A stretch of 64,000 nt of DNA from positions 992,001 through 1,056,000 of the forward strand of contig BDSL01000022.1 in NCBI GenBank assembly GCA_003116995.1. Direction: 5' to 3'. The stretch's first letter is position 1, and each line of letters begins with the position of its first letter. This DNA comes from Yamagishiella unicocca (taxonomy: Eukaryota > Chlorophyta > Chlorophyceae > Chlamydomonadales > Volvocaceae). The notes beneath the pieces were generated by a model. The model was not told the origin of the DNA and did not search any database. It worked only from the letters and a program-made list of their open reading frames with translations. Of the stretch, positions 1 to 11,000 are shown one piece after another. A program made the position numbers and the translations under genes.

Positions 1-65
1 CTGCTACCTCCTGCCTGCCACACACTGCTACCTCCTGCCTGCCACACACTGCTACCTCCTGCCTG
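1..65. repeat. 24-bp tandem repeat, about 2.7 copies
   Basis: A 24-bp unit beginning CTGCTACCTCCTGCC is repeated almost perfectly from the first base of the window. It runs to just before the splice acceptor of the exon at 70, so it sits in an intron of the partial gene. It may continue left of the window. Confidence 0.85.
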
Positions 66-69
66 ACAG

Positions 70-805
70 GTCCACATCTGGACATCTGAGCTGCTGGCTC
101 ACCGGTCCGGCCTCAACTTCGACACGTGCCCCCTGGGGGATATCCAGCCCTTCCTGGAGCGGCAGAAGCCGGATCAGCGGTGGTATAGGTACGCGGCAGT
201 TATTGGGGCGGTTGGACAGAAGGCCTGGGGCGACCCAGATCGGAACCGTCACCATGAGGCAGCAATGGTTTGTTGGTTGGCAGTTGGCGAGTCGGTTGAA
301 CCGGGGGTTTCCCTGGGCAGAGTGGACGGGATGATTGATGATCGGTGGGTGCTCGACTCACGGCTCCCGCCTCATGCCAACCATTTATTCAGCCTGATGT
401 CAACCAACTTACATCTGATGCCAACCAACTTGCGTAGCCATCGCTCTTGCCCTTGGAGCAACCAACTCGAATGGCACCCGTGCCCTTCTGCGTGGGGCCG
501 CTACACCCCAGCCCCTCTCCCCTCCCTCTCCCCTCCCTCTTCCCTCCCCTCCCCCCTCCCCCCTCCCCCCTCTCACCTTTCCCAACTCCCTCCCTTTGCC
601 CTCCCGTCCCCTTCCCAACAGCTTCGGCCGCGCTCTGAGCCACCTGGACGAGCTCTTCTTGTCCATGGCGGTGCAGCTGGGGCTGCGGCCCTGGCCGTCC
701 GACTGGAAGGAGCGGAAGCTGGGGCCGCCGCCGGACGATGGCACCACGTACACGGATTGCGGCCTGGTGGGGATGGTCCCGCTGTGGCTGCAGCCGGGAG
801 CCTAG
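70..805 (+). CDS. 3' end of an unrecognised gene (last two exons)
   Basis: Two exons can be joined. Exon A (70-188) follows an ACAG acceptor and ends TATAG/GTACGC. Exon B (622-805) follows CCCAACAG and ends at TAG 803-805. The phases agree (2 nt carried over), giving a C-terminus of about 100 residues that starts VHIWTSELLAHRSG, contains FGRALSHLDELFLSMAVQLG and ends VPLWLQPGA. The intron between them (189-621) is pyrimidine-rich toward its 3' end. The 5' part of the gene lies left of the window. I do not recognise the family; the segment is soluble-looking, with many Trp and acidic residues and no membrane segment. An inverted, damaged copy of exon A lies at about 2870-2996, which supports its being a real exon. 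A TGTAA poly(A) signal close to the stop was not obvious. Confidence 0.6.
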
Positions 806-2041
806 GACAAGCGTGGGGATGTGATGCCCAGGGCGCGGGAGGACGTAAAGTTGGAATTCAGATGCGGATCTCGCCTGCTGATCCGCGACGCGGAAATTAC
901 GAGGCTTGTTAACTGCACGTACAGGTGTTGCTGTGTACTGCATCGGAGCGTAATGACTTATTGACTGCACGTACAGGTGTTGCGATGTACGTCGGACTTG
1001 ATAGGCGCATAGGCAGGCAAGCAGGCCAGCTGGGGGCGTTCATAACTAGCAGGGTAGCTAGGTGGGTATGTTGGGTGGCTAGGTAAGGCGGGCAGCAGCA
1101 ACAGCAGCTGGGGCCGCACGCATCCGAACGAAGCGAGCTGGGATGAAAGGATATGAGGCACGGGAGGCCCTGGAAGCCCTGGACTGCTTAATATTTTACG
1201 ACTGTTGGAAAGGCGAGAGCTTGTGGTGATGCCAGCGTTCGGCTACCGCCGCAACGAACGGAAGCGTTTAAGTGCAACTCGATCGTTAGCAATGGCTGAA
1301 GGCCCCAACGTTTTACAAGTGGTTTCGCACCTAGGAGTTGTGAGGGATGCCACGGCAAAAGACTGGCGCCATGCAGGCAAGAGGAGGCACCAACCTGGGC
1401 GTCCCTAACCCTAACTATCCACGTCGATCCTGATCCCGGGTCCGTGGCGAGGACGAAGCTTGAGCATTTCCATAAGAGCGAAACGATAGCCGCAGCCCGT
1501 CCAGGAGTATGCGGAGACCACAACGGCGTAGTAATCGCGCGACTAACAGCGACGTTGAAGTAAGTAACCGTATGATGTACATGTAATGACATGGTCATGC
1601 GTTAATCCCTACTAGGCGCACAGTCAACGTCAAGCGACACATTACGACCCTGCGGTGGTGCCAATTTGCATTCATCCTTCGGCAAGCTCTGAGCCTAAAG
1701 GACAAAGCCGATCTTGCGCACCGCATACAGTGGACGGTTGCGGTCACGGTTGCAAACTCCGCGTTTCCAAGCGCCTCCTCCTCGAGTAGCGGCGGCTCCA
1801 AGCGCCTCTCCGCCAGCGACGATGACGGTGACGGTGGCCAACTCTAGTCCCATTCGTATTCCGCGGCCGCGTCCTCCGCCCCTGCCGTCGCCTGGCACAC
1901 CGCCGCCGCCTCCTCCTCCGCCCCCGCCACCGCCGCCGCCTGGCACGGCGCCGTTATCGGCGCGACCATTGCTATTCCTGTATATGTATTAATTTAAAGT
2001 TCTATTTTTCATCCGTCGGTACCTGTCTCAGGCTTCAGCCT
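806..2041. other. intergenic, no gene recognised
   Basis: The stretch between the partial gene and tRNA-Gln holds no ORF I can support. A direct duplication of a CTGCACGTACAGGTGTTGC segment lies at about 913-932 and 965-984. A CCG/CCT-rich tract at 1870-1945 creates proline-rich and glycine-rich shadow frames on the two strands. Confidence 0.5.
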
Positions 2042-2113
2042 GATCCTGTGGTCTAGTGGTTAGGACATCAGACTCTGAATCTGGTAACCCGAGTTCAAGT
2101 CTCGGCAGGATCT
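2042..2113 (+). tRNA. tRNA-Gln (CTG)
   Basis: A 72-nt cloverleaf. The acceptor stem GATCCTG pairs perfectly with CAGGATC, the anticodon loop CTCTGAA carries CTG, and the T-loop begins TTCAA. A run of four T follows at 2113-2116, serving as a Pol III terminator. There is no intron. Confidence 0.95.
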
Positions 2114-2116
2114 TTT

Positions 2117-2860
2117 GTCTCGTCCATGTCCTCTGTGCGGGCACAACGTTTTCCTCTTCCGCCTCTCCCTACCCCCGAGGTCGGCCCCCTCACCTAGCTC
2201 CTCGCCGCCGCACCATCACCGACGACGCTCTCACCTTCCCCTGGTCCATCCTCTCATTTAACTGCCACCCTTGACGCTTTCAGCGACACCACAACATCAA
2301 CGACTTGTTCATCACCGCCATGGACAAATCCTCCTACACTCCTTAACTCGTCTGCCGATAGTACTACTCTTAGTAATGGATGCGGGGCCTCTACGTCCCC
2401 GACCTTGTCCCAATGTTCCCACCCGGCCCCCTTTAAACCCCCGAGGTCGCGGCCCTGGCCCCCATCCCTGCAGCCACCGAGCATGTCCCGCAGCTGGCCC
2501 CCGGCCCCAGTCCCCGACCCCTCGATGCCGCCGCTGGTCCGCCAACGCCAACGCACGCCTTCACCTTCCACCTCCCCCGGCCGCCGCTCCTCATCCACCC
2601 CCACCTTGCACCCTAGTCCAGTAGAATGCGTGCGCATCCCGGTGTCCGAAGGCTATGCACACGCTACATTTCCCCAGTCACGTTCCCGGTTCTTTTATGT
2701 AACCACACCTTGCACCCCCTCCTCCCCCTGCCGGCACCCTCCCATGCACTCTACCGGCCCTTACATACGCGCCCTCCTCATGTTCCACAACATCCTCCTT
2801 GCCGCATGGCAACTCGCCTACAGCCTGGTCGCTGCTGGGCTGCCGTGCAACTGCCTCACC
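2117..2860. other. intergenic with a dispersed-repeat copy
   Basis: No gene is supported here. At about 2634-2700 lies a copy, in this orientation, of the dispersed element that reads GTGTCCGAAGGCTATGC near one end and contains a CCCAGTCACGTTCCCGG-like core. The same element recurs inside introns of the channel gene (for example about 8170-8240, 20355-20430 and 27740-27800), so it is not specific to that gene. Confidence 0.5.
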
Positions 2861-2869
2861 AACTGCCTC

Positions 2870-2996
2870 GCACCTGTACCTCGGCTCGTCCGGCTTTGTG
2901 ACGCTCCAGGAAGGGCTGCAGCGGATGTCCCCCAGGGGCCACGTGTCGAAGTCGAGACCGGACCGGAGAGCCAGCAGCTCAGACGTCCAGGTGTAC
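2870..2996 (-). pseudogene. inverted, frameshifted copy of the exon at 70-188
   Basis: Read on the minus strand this begins VYTWTSELLALRSGLDFDTW, against VHIWTSELLAHRSGLNFDTC in the exon at 70-188. A 5-bp insertion after the codons for LGDI shifts the frame, and the remaining bases (for example CCCTTCCTGGAGCG) still align. A donor-like GTGCGAGG follows the copy, as GTACGCGG follows the original. It looks like a decayed inverted partial duplication. I cannot exclude that it belongs to a diverged paralogue, but no neighbouring exons were found. Confidence 0.6.
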
Positions 2997-3442
2997 AACA
3001 AGGGGAGAGGGAGGAGAGGCCCTCGATTGACACCGCTTCGTACTTTGGGAGCGAATTTTAAGTGAATGACAATCCCCTACCGTAAGTGAATGACAATCCA
3101 GGTTGTTTTCAGGATACAACACATTGGGTCGCCCGAATGCACGTGCTCGCTGACGCCCGCCGGTGGCCCCCCTGCCCGCGTGGTTCGCGACGTCCGCCAT
3201 CACCGCCCGCTCTGGGCACTGGCCAGGCGAATTACACGGCGGGGTAGGGAGGAGGTTTTGCTGGCGAAGTGCCTGTACGCTTGCGTCGTTGTCCGCGGGC
3301 ATACGGGTGTTCGTCCCACAGGGAGCGGCCGCCATGCCCCGAATGCGCGAGTTCCCACGTGTCCCGAGAAGGGGGATCCCATCCACCTTATGGAAGGCTC
3401 CCACTTCACCCCAGACCAGAGCCGCCTGAACACGTGATGCAG

Positions 3443-3607
3443 GGCAGCAAGGGCCGCTGGCGGTACAGGCCTGGCGCCCCGTACAGCAGAAAGGGCCACT
3501 GGCGGTACAGGCCTGGCGCCCCGTACGGCAGAAAGGGCCACTGGCGGTACAGGCCTGGCGCCCCGTACGGCAGAAAGGGCCACTGGCGGTACAGGCCTGG
3601 CGCCCCC
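3443..3607. repeat. 42-bp minisatellite, four copies
   Basis: Four tandem units of 42 bp, each containing GGCCACTGGCGGTACAGG. Because 42 is a multiple of three, frames stay open through the array on both strands (for example a GHWRYRPGAPY repeat on +). No gene context supports translation. Confidence 0.9.
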
Positions 3608-4037
3608 AAGCGCTTCGCGCACAAGCAGCTCATGTCGTGCTCGCCGAGCGTCCCCGACCCCCAACCCGAGCAGTCATCTCCCTCAGCACCAGGGGCGGCC
3701 CCTCGCCAACCACCACCCCAGGCGTACCACGCCTTCTGAGAGAGAGACCGCGTTACAGTGGCCGCACGACAGGCGGCACCCGCCCTTATCCCGGCGGGAA
3801 AGCACTGCGGAAGAGACACGGAACCAAGGTCGGGTACGGGCAACAGCAGGCAAACAGCATCATGCAAAGTCAGCACAAGCGACGGCAGGACACGGCCCCA
3901 TGCAGGCCACCCTTACGCGTCAAAACCACCACAAAAGCCCCCATTGGCTCACCTGCCCATCACCCGCACCACTCCCCGCCAGCGCTCGGAACGCGTGCGA
4001 GTGAGGGGCGCCTATGGATGGGAGGTAGACATGGGTA
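3608..4037. other. intergenic, nothing recognised
   Basis: GC-rich sequence with overlapping open frames on both strands but no recognisable domain or splice structure. It leads directly into the tRNA-Met gene. Confidence 0.4.
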
Positions 4038-4133
4038 GCGGGCGTGGCGCAGTGGTTAGCGCGTAGGTCTCATACGTCCTCTGTATGACTTGGGGACATC
4101 CTAAGGTCGAGGGTTCGAAACCCTCCGCCCGCA
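4038..4133 (+). tRNA. tRNA-Met (CAT, elongator) with intron
   Basis: The acceptor stem GCGGGCG pairs with CGCCCGC (4126-4132), with discriminator A at 4133. The D-arm is GCGCAGTGGTTAGCGC and the anticodon CAT is at 4071-4073. A 23-nt intron (about 4075-4097) lies in the canonical position after base 37. The T-arm is GAGGGTTCGAAACCCTC. Elongator tRNA-Met genes with an intron at this position are typical of green plants, which fits the proposed algal origin. Confidence 0.93.
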
Positions 4134-4170
4134 GCCAGGCATCGCTGCTTCGGCACGATTCACAATACAT

Positions 4171-4242
4171 GCTGACGTAGCTCAGTGGAAGAGCACCCGT
4201 TTAGTAAGCGGGAGGTCCCGAGATCAACGCTCGGCGTGAGCA
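4171..4242 (+). tRNA. tRNA-Thr (AGT), slightly degenerate
   Basis: A 72-nt cloverleaf. The D-arm is GCTCAGTGGAAGAGC, the anticodon stem-loop is CCCGT-TTAGTAA-GCGGG with anticodon AGT, and the T-stem is CCGAG/CTCGG. Two oddities suggest a weakly functional or decaying gene: a G-G mismatch at the fourth acceptor pair (GCTGACG with CGTGAGC), and a T-loop starting ATCAA instead of TTCAA. No run of four T follows directly. A 71-bp direct repeat begins at its 3' end. Confidence 0.8.
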
Positions 4243-4381
4243 GAGGCCTTGAATATCCTCAAATTGTGTTGGTTACATAAGTGGAACATGCCACATAAAT
4301 GCTGTTTTGAGCAGAGGCCTTGAATATCCTGAAATTGTGTTGGTTACATAAGTGGAACATGCCACATAAATGCTGTTTACC
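4240..4381. repeat. 71-bp direct repeat, two copies
   Basis: GCAGAGGCCTTGAATATCCT starts at 4240 and again at 4311. The copies differ at very few bases. The first copy overlaps the last bases of tRNA-Thr, so the duplication may have used that tRNA end. The AT-richer content contrasts with its surroundings. Confidence 0.9.
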
Positions 4382-4394
4382 CCTGTGATTGTTA

Positions 4395-4531
4395 TGGGGT
4401 AAGCTACTATGATACACCATCTTATGTCCAACTGCTTTTGCCTCCTCCCACCTGTGATGTATCAAGGGGTAAGCTACTTTGATACACCATCTTGTGTCCA
4501 ACTGCTTTTGCCTCCTCCCACCCTCCCAGCA
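4395..4531. repeat. 70-bp direct repeat, two copies
   Basis: GGGGTAAGCTACT begins at 4395 and 4465, followed by GATACACCATCTT and CAACTGCTTTTGCCTCC in both. It is independent of the adjacent 71-bp repeat. A further short duplication (CTCTAGCAGGGCTGATCCAG) occurs near 4640 and 4721. Confidence 0.88.
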
Positions 4532-4873
4532 CCTCACCTATCTGCCTACACTGCTTCCTTCGTCTGCCATAATTGGATCAGGGCTGGGACCCAGTAGCAG
4601 CACCAGTGCCGCGGCTTGCATCCACGGGGCCGGTTCCTCCTCTAGCAGGGCTGATCCAGGATTCGGAGTACATTGTAGTAACTGCTGTAACAGACAGCGT
4701 CGTGGCTTGCCTCCACAGGGCCTCTAGCAGGGCTGATCCAGGATTCGGACGTCGTGGTAGTAAGCTGCTACAGTGGACACCGTGCGGGGTTGGTGCGGCC
4801 CACTGCTGTACCAGAGTGGAGCAAGGCACCCACCTCTCGTTTCATGAGAGGTGGGTGTGGCGATGGTTAGGGC

Positions 4874-5077
4874 GTGCGGCATTGGCGGCTACAGCCGGCG
4901 GCGGTGGTGCTGGAGCCGCTACTGCGCAGTTGCCCCAACCCTGGCTGTAACAACCTGGCGGGGGACAGCGAGGAGGGCCTGGCGCTGCACGGCGGTGTGG
5001 CGGGTGGATGGGCGCGTGTAGTGTACTACGGGGCTGGGTGTCAGCGGGCGCACTGGCGCGCGGCCGGCGGCGGATGA
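4874..5077 (+). pseudogene. degenerate MYND-type zinc-finger C-terminus
   Basis: The + frame contains CPNPGCNNLAGDSEEG and then GAGCQRAHWRAA before TGA. This is the hallmark of the MYND fingers that end many volvocine proteins (C-x4-C, a GDSE segment, then Tyr-Cys and C-x3-AHW). Here the middle of the finger reads GGVAGGWARVVYYGAGC, so most of the Cys residues expected between the two conserved ends are missing and it cannot form a normal two-zinc finger. The frame carries no other domain upstream. I read it as a remnant or diverged last exon. It could also be the end of a gene whose upstream exons I cannot see. Confidence 0.55.
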
Positions 5078-5079
5078 CG

Positions 5080-7660
5080 TCTTAAAAATAGGTATTACAT
5101 GAAAGCATGTTAATAGTAAGTCGACCAGTACCACAGCTAGAAAACTGAAAACCGCAACGTGAAACTCGCAATCTATGGGTTTATGTTTATCATCGTTGTT
5201 TTCAAAGCCCCAACGAGGTAGACAGGTAGAGAGGTCATGTAAAAGACCCCTGCCCCCCGGCCCCATCCCGATGGAAGCCGGGCATCATTAGCCGCCACCG
5301 GGCATCCTCCCCCACCCTAGCGCGCCCAGCCTCTCCCCTCCACGTACGCAACCACGAACACCCTTACCCCGCCGTGCTCTACCTGCAGCGCACCGTCGTA
5401 CGACAACGGCTGACGCCATGACTAATAAATACAGGTACCCTCCTTGTGCGCCATGCCCTCCTGGCAACCGTGCAACCACCCTGCAGCCGTCGTCGCTCCA
5501 GCCGCTCGTGTACATGCACGGGGCGCAAATGGCGAGTTCCCGCCCCCCCCCCACACCACCTGAAGCCTATGAACCAGCTAAATTCCCCCGTGGTCTGGAA
5601 CCCACTGTAACCGGTACAACAACAACTTCCCGTGTCGAGTAACCAGTTCTTTTCTGTAAAACGCCGCCCCCCGCAGCATCGTCACCACGGCGCCTGTCTC
5701 ACTGCTGGTCAGATGTGAACGCGGAAGTGACTCATGACGTTGGGGGCGCTGGTGCAGCTTTGGCACAGCAACCGCGGCCACGGCCGCCGCCGCCGCCGCA
5801 GCAGCAGCACACAAAAATCCTTGTTTAACGCGTCCGTTGCCATCACGGCATATGCAAATAAATCAAGTCGTGGAACTGCGCGCCGTTTGGGCGCTTTTGC
5901 CTTTGTGTTCACCTTCTTCAAAAGACGACAACGATGGATGCTCTGCGCAATGCTGCCAGCTGCTGCAGCCCGCAAAAAACCAACATGGCGCGCGCGGCTG
6001 ATCGCGCGAATTGTCACACACAATAATGAATCGCGGCGCCACGGCCCGCCGCGCCGCGCCGCGACCCTTTCGTCCGCCTTGTCAGCACACACAGACTGCG
6101 TACAGCGCTAGCGCTACACAGACGACTGCGTACAGCGCTAGCGCTACACAGTACAAGAGAGCTACCAGCACCTCTGCAGGCGCAGCACGAGTGAAGCACG
6201 AAAGCCGTCGTGATCTAGCGCCGCTAAAGGCACCACACAAATCACAAAAGCCGCGATCTAGCCGGCACCACTAAAGACACCAAATAGGCAAGCCGCGAAA
6301 GGCGCGATGGGCGCGACGACCTGCGTGAAGCACCAAACGACCGGGAGAGTGGGCCCATGGCTCTACCTTCTGGCCTGGGGCCCACTGTAACAGTTACTAC
6401 TATCAAACGACAAGTACGGCGGGACGCCGCTCTCCATCCGTCAGGCGGTCTGCCGCGCGGCAAAGAAGCGCAATTTATTCCGTTTTACCGCCGCCAGGAT
6501 CCCGAATCCGAAACCATACGGAGCGCAGCAGCGTGGGCGCGTCCAAACGAAACACCGAACGTCAGTTTCTGTCAGCTGTCCCTAGTCTAGTCCCTCTGAA
6601 AGCGGGAGCAAGGAAGCAGAGCTCGGAATAGGTCGCGTCTGGTCATAGGGTCGCAAATCCCACCTCTTCCGCCGCCTACGCCTAGCCATCGCCGCAGCAT
6701 GCAAGCCGCGGTGGTGTGGATTCTGCGCCCACCCACACCAACAACGGTTTGACAAATGACGAGGGTTGCCGTGTGCCGTTCTGCCGTACACCCCGCTTCG
6801 CGGCCCCCTCGGTACAGGTAGCGGAGTCACCACACACGCCCATCCGTCACGGGATGCCGTACCCCCAGCTGCGAGACCCAACCGAATGCAAACTGCCAAC
6901 GACGCACGCTCTTAGCCGCATGACGCCGTCGTACTGTACGACATGGCACCCCAAAGCCTCTCTCCCAGAAGCCGCAGCCTCCTCGCCCTCCAGGGACCCT
7001 CCGCTGCCCCAGTCACGTCCCCAGGTGCGACTTTCCAGCCGTAGAACCCAGTCTCGTCCTCCGCCAGGCTAGCCCTGGATTGGCGCGACCCAGTCCCAGC
7101 CGCCGCCAGGGAGGCTGGGCTCCGCACCCCTTGCGGTGCAGCTTGCGGGACAGCAACATGTGGCCAGGCCCCCACAAGCGACCCTCCCTCACCGGGCTCA
7201 CTCGTCGGGCCGCTGCGCCCCCTCCCCCCCCTCTCACCCCCTCGCCCCCTCACACATCTCAAAACGTCTGTCCTAAACGGGTCTTCCTGGCATCCACGGG
7301 TCTTTCGCGAAACCCACGCACATACACATACCCGGCCGGTTTCTGCCCTCCGTTTCCTATGTCGTGTAACGGGGTCTTCTCGGCGCCCCCCCCCCGGGCA
7401 GTTCCGTATGCCCGCATGCTGTCTCTCATGCTTCCGCCAGGACACGACACGACGCGTCCGCAACAAAACACGCAAAACACACACACACATACACATGCAC
7501 ACCGCTCCAAGGCCCGCTGCGCACTCCCCCCTCGTCCCCTCCCCCCCCCCGAGTCCCCTCGCTCACCCCCCTGCCACCTCATGAGGCCGACACCACCTCC
7601 AAGCGCGCGATCTCATTACTCGCGCGTAGATCTTCCTCTCGACCGGAGATCTTCCGTACC
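5080..7660. other. intergenic with Copia crumbs and small repeats
   Basis: No supported gene. At about 5587-5611 and 6360-6395 lie short minus-strand pieces matching the Copia fragment at 63112-63226 (GGAACCCACTGTAAC and a diverged version). A 27-bp sequence is directly repeated at 6094-6120 and 6124-6150. The region 5730-6260 has several overlapping frames without recognisable domains. From 6900 on the sequence becomes C-rich, like the channel-gene introns. Confidence 0.45.
7257..7318 (+). repeat. dispersed repeat A (AAACGTCTGT...GGCATCCACGGGTCTT)
   Basis: A roughly 60-bp element starting CTCAAAACGTCTGT and ending near TCCACGGGTCTTTC. Close copies on + are at about 15178, 17093, 18791, 26540, 27119, 28673 and 63844. 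Inverted copies are near 10703 and 14330. It is the most frequent dispersed repeat in the window. Confidence 0.85.
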
Positions 7661-7662
7661 CA

Positions 7663-7701
7663 GGATGCGACGAGATCTCCCGCTGAGATCTCGTCGCATC
7701 C
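7663..7701. repeat. perfect 17-bp inverted repeat (hairpin)
   Basis: GGATGCGACGAGATCTC (7663-7679), a 5-nt loop CCGCT, then the exact reverse complement (7685-7701). It lies 48 bp beyond the stop codon of the minus-strand channel gene, so it probably falls in that gene's 3' UTR. It could act as an RNA hairpin or simply be a palindromic insertion footprint. Confidence 0.9.
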
Positions 7702-7748
7702 CGGGGACTGGCCGAGCAGGGCGGCGCGGGGGGGAGGGGGCTCCACCC

Positions 7749-7886
7749 TCAGTACTCCCTCCTCCTCCCCGCAGACATCGTCCCCTGCCGGAACGTGCCC
7801 CCCGTTGACCCCCGCACCAGCGGCGACAGCGCACCCGACCCTGAGCCGCGAACTATGGACCGCTGCGAGCCGTGACGCCCGGGGAG

Positions 7887-7918
<32 letters not shown>

Positions 7919-8045
7919 CACCGTGCGAGTGTGCGCCTCCGCCCATCGCCGCCGCCACGGCTGTGCGCATGTTGCCCACGTCGGCGTGCAGGAGCTTGAG
8001 GGTGTCCCGCACATCGTGGAGCTCGTCTACGAGGCGGGCCTCGGT
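7749..8045 (-). other. channel gene: last exon
   Basis: After a CCTCCAG acceptor the exon encodes TEARLVDELHDVRDTLKLLH, a likely short amphipathic coiled coil. A Gly-rich run (from GCC/CCG repeats at 7888-7917) and a Ser/Arg-rich tail ending AGRRREY follow, with TGA at 7749-7751. C-terminal coiled coils commonly help TRP subunits tetramerise; that role is inferred here. Confidence 0.75.
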
Positions 8046-11000
8046 CTGGAGGGTTTGTGGCAGCGGGGGGGGGGGCGTAAAAACCGTGTTTACGCGACGG
8101 GACAGGATAGTTGGCGCAGCGGGGGGGGGGGAGAGAGAGAGGGGATTACAGAAAATAACTGGTTACCGGGAGGGGGATTACAATAATAGAACCGGTAACG
8201 CGACTGGGGAATTGTAGCGTGTGCATAGCCTTCGGACACCGGGAGGGGGAGGGGGAGGGGTGGGGGGAGAGGAAATCCCGGCTAAACGAGCTGTTAGGAG
8301 GAGCGAGGAAGATTGCCAGCGGCAGTGCCGCCACCACCACCTGCCGCCACCCCCGCCAAGCCAGATCCGCGGCGAACGCAGCTGCGGCGGTGTCGCAAGG
8401 CCGGCGCCGCCGCCCGCACCGGTCAACATCAGGTTCCTAGCTCCCCAGAGGCAGTAGCCCCATACCCTCCCCAGCCCCCAGCCCCCAGCCCCCAGCCCCC
8501 CCACCAGCCCCTCTCCCCCCCTGCCGCCCACCTTGTTGAGGTCATTGTTCCCCCCCAGCCCCAGCCCGGACGTGTTGCTGTGGCACTAGCAGGAGTCCCG
8601 CAAAACTCCTTCACCGCCCTGCCTCGCCCCGCCCCGCCCCACCCCCCACCCGGCCGGCCGGCCCCGGGTTTTGCCGGGTCAGTAACACCCCCCCCCCACC
8701 CCCCACCCTGCCGCCCACCTTGTTGAGGTCGGTGTTGAGCACGTGGCGGGCAGTGGGTCCACGCAGGCTCTCGATGAGCGTCTCGTCACCTCGTCGGCCC
8801 CCCGTGGTGTCCACCTTGAGGCAGTGCAGCCAGCGGGGGCAGGACCTGGGGGCGCGGGGGCCACAATTAAAGAACCGGTAACTCGACTGGGGAATGTAGT
8901 GGGTGCATAGCCTTCAGACAAAGGGGGGGCCGGGGGGGGGGGCGGGGCGAGGCAGGGCGGTGAAGGATTTTGGCGGGACTTCTGTTAGCAGCACAGCAAC
9001 TAAGTCCTCCTCCTCCTCTTCCTCCTCTCCGCCTTCCCCCAACATCCCAACCGCCAAGCTCCTGCACACCCTGCTTCCTTTAAGCGGCCGCCGGCTAGGC
9101 CACCCCATCCCACCTCGCCAGCTTCCAATCCGCCACACCGGTCCTCCGTTTTGCGCTTCACGCGCTACCACCGCACATTAGTGTGTTCCTTTTCCTTCAA
9201 CAGCCCGCCGGCGAGCCACCTCCACCGGTTCCTCGGCAGTCCATCCAATTGCTCCAGCATGCACCCGTGCGTCCATGTGCCCGAAGACTAATCGCCGGTG
9301 GCTAGTTCCTGCCTTCCCTTTCTCACGTCGTGTAACCGGGCCTTCTCCAACCACCCGCCCTTGCAACTCAGCCGCAAGCCAGGCGCAACCCCCCCCAGAT
9401 GCACCGGCGACACTTCCCATGTCGAGTAACCGGCTCTTTTCTGTATTGGTGTCCGACGACCATGCGCCAACTATCCTGTCCCGTTGCCTAAAACGGCTTT
9501 TATACACACACACACACACACACACACCCGCAGATCTGCGGCACCCACCTCTGCTTGTCCTTGAAGAAGCCGTCCGGCAGGCTGCTCTCGATCTCCAAAA
9601 TCAACTTGGCACGCAGCAGCAACCACTCGGACCTCGCGTGCTCCTTCACGACACTGCGTGTACGACACACAAACGGTTTGTACGACACGCGGGGTGGGTG
9701 GGTGTGGGTGGGGCCAGGCGCGACGCCACGGCGTGACGCGACGGCTCCACATCAGGAGGACATCGCAAGTACTGGCTGTGTGTGTATGGGGCTATGTACG
9801 CGCGCTGTTAGCCTCCTCCCCCTCCCCCTCCCTCTCCCCTTCCTCTCCCCCTCCCCCTCCCTCCCCCCTCCCTCTCCCCCTCCCTCCCTGCCTGCCCCCG
9901 TTTTTCGGAGCGGCCCCGCACACGTCCCCCGAAGGTCAACCCTCAACCCCCGACGCCAGTATTGCACTCATTCCAATAAGACTCGTCCGTGCCCTCGCCC
10001 ACCATACCCATCCTTTTCGCGTCGACGGTTTTCATGCCACCCCCCCATATCCTCCGTTCCCCTCCCCGCCCCCATACCCTCCCCTCCCCTTCCCCCCCTC
10101 ATACCCTCCCCTCCCCTCCCCCCCTCATACCCTCCCCTCCCCTCCCCCCGCTCATCCCCTCCCCTCCCCTCCCCCCCCTCATCCCCTCCTCTCTCGCTCT
10201 CTCACCTGTAGGTGTCGCTCATGACCGCCACAAGCAGGTTGAGCAAGATGACCGTTATGAGGAAGGTGTACGTCAGCATCAGGACCTGCATCCAAGGGCG
10301 CCAGGCGAAGCCCGTGGCGGTGGCGGGGTCCATCTGCCCGATGACGCCGTACCTGTCGGTTGGGTGGTTAACGGTTGTGATTAACGGTTGCAAGTTGGCG
10401 CCGGTGAGGTAACGGTAAAGCCGTACGGCTGCGTGTCAAGCCCCTCTAACGCCGTCGACTCTGACCTCAGCCCACCGCTTCCCACCCTGTCTCCCCTCCG
10501 TCCTCAACCTCCCCTCCCCGCCGCTTCTCCCCTCCCTGCCTTCCTCTTCACCACCCCCCACCCCCTCCTCGGTGGCCCACTCACGCGTAAGCGGTGACGA
10601 TGGAGTTGCCCAACGTGTCGAAGTCCCGCCCCTTGCGGTCTGTCTCACCCGGCTCCAGGTCGAACGACATGATCTGGACGAGCAAACCGAGTTTTGGGGG
10701 GGGGGGTCGAGGAAGACCCGTGGATGCAAGAAAAAACCGTTTCGAACAGACGTTGGGGGGGGGATAGGGGCGCGTGTTTGGGGGGTGGGGTATGGGGTGG
10801 GGTAGGGGGTAGGGGTTGGGGTACATTGCAAGGAAAACCCGTGCACCCGTGGGGTGTACGTGATGGGGAAGAGGGATCAGGCCTTACGAAAGGGTCAAGC
10901 GGCGACGAGCGAGATACGGCAGGAACGACACAAGCGGGCAGTGAGATCCAAGAACCCCCCCGGGGGGTTGCAAAGAAGACCCGGGGGGCGGGGAGTTGCA

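Noticed and set aside
9795..10200. Long proline-rich + frames
   Set aside because: CCCCTCC pyrimidine repeats in an intron of the minus-strand gene.
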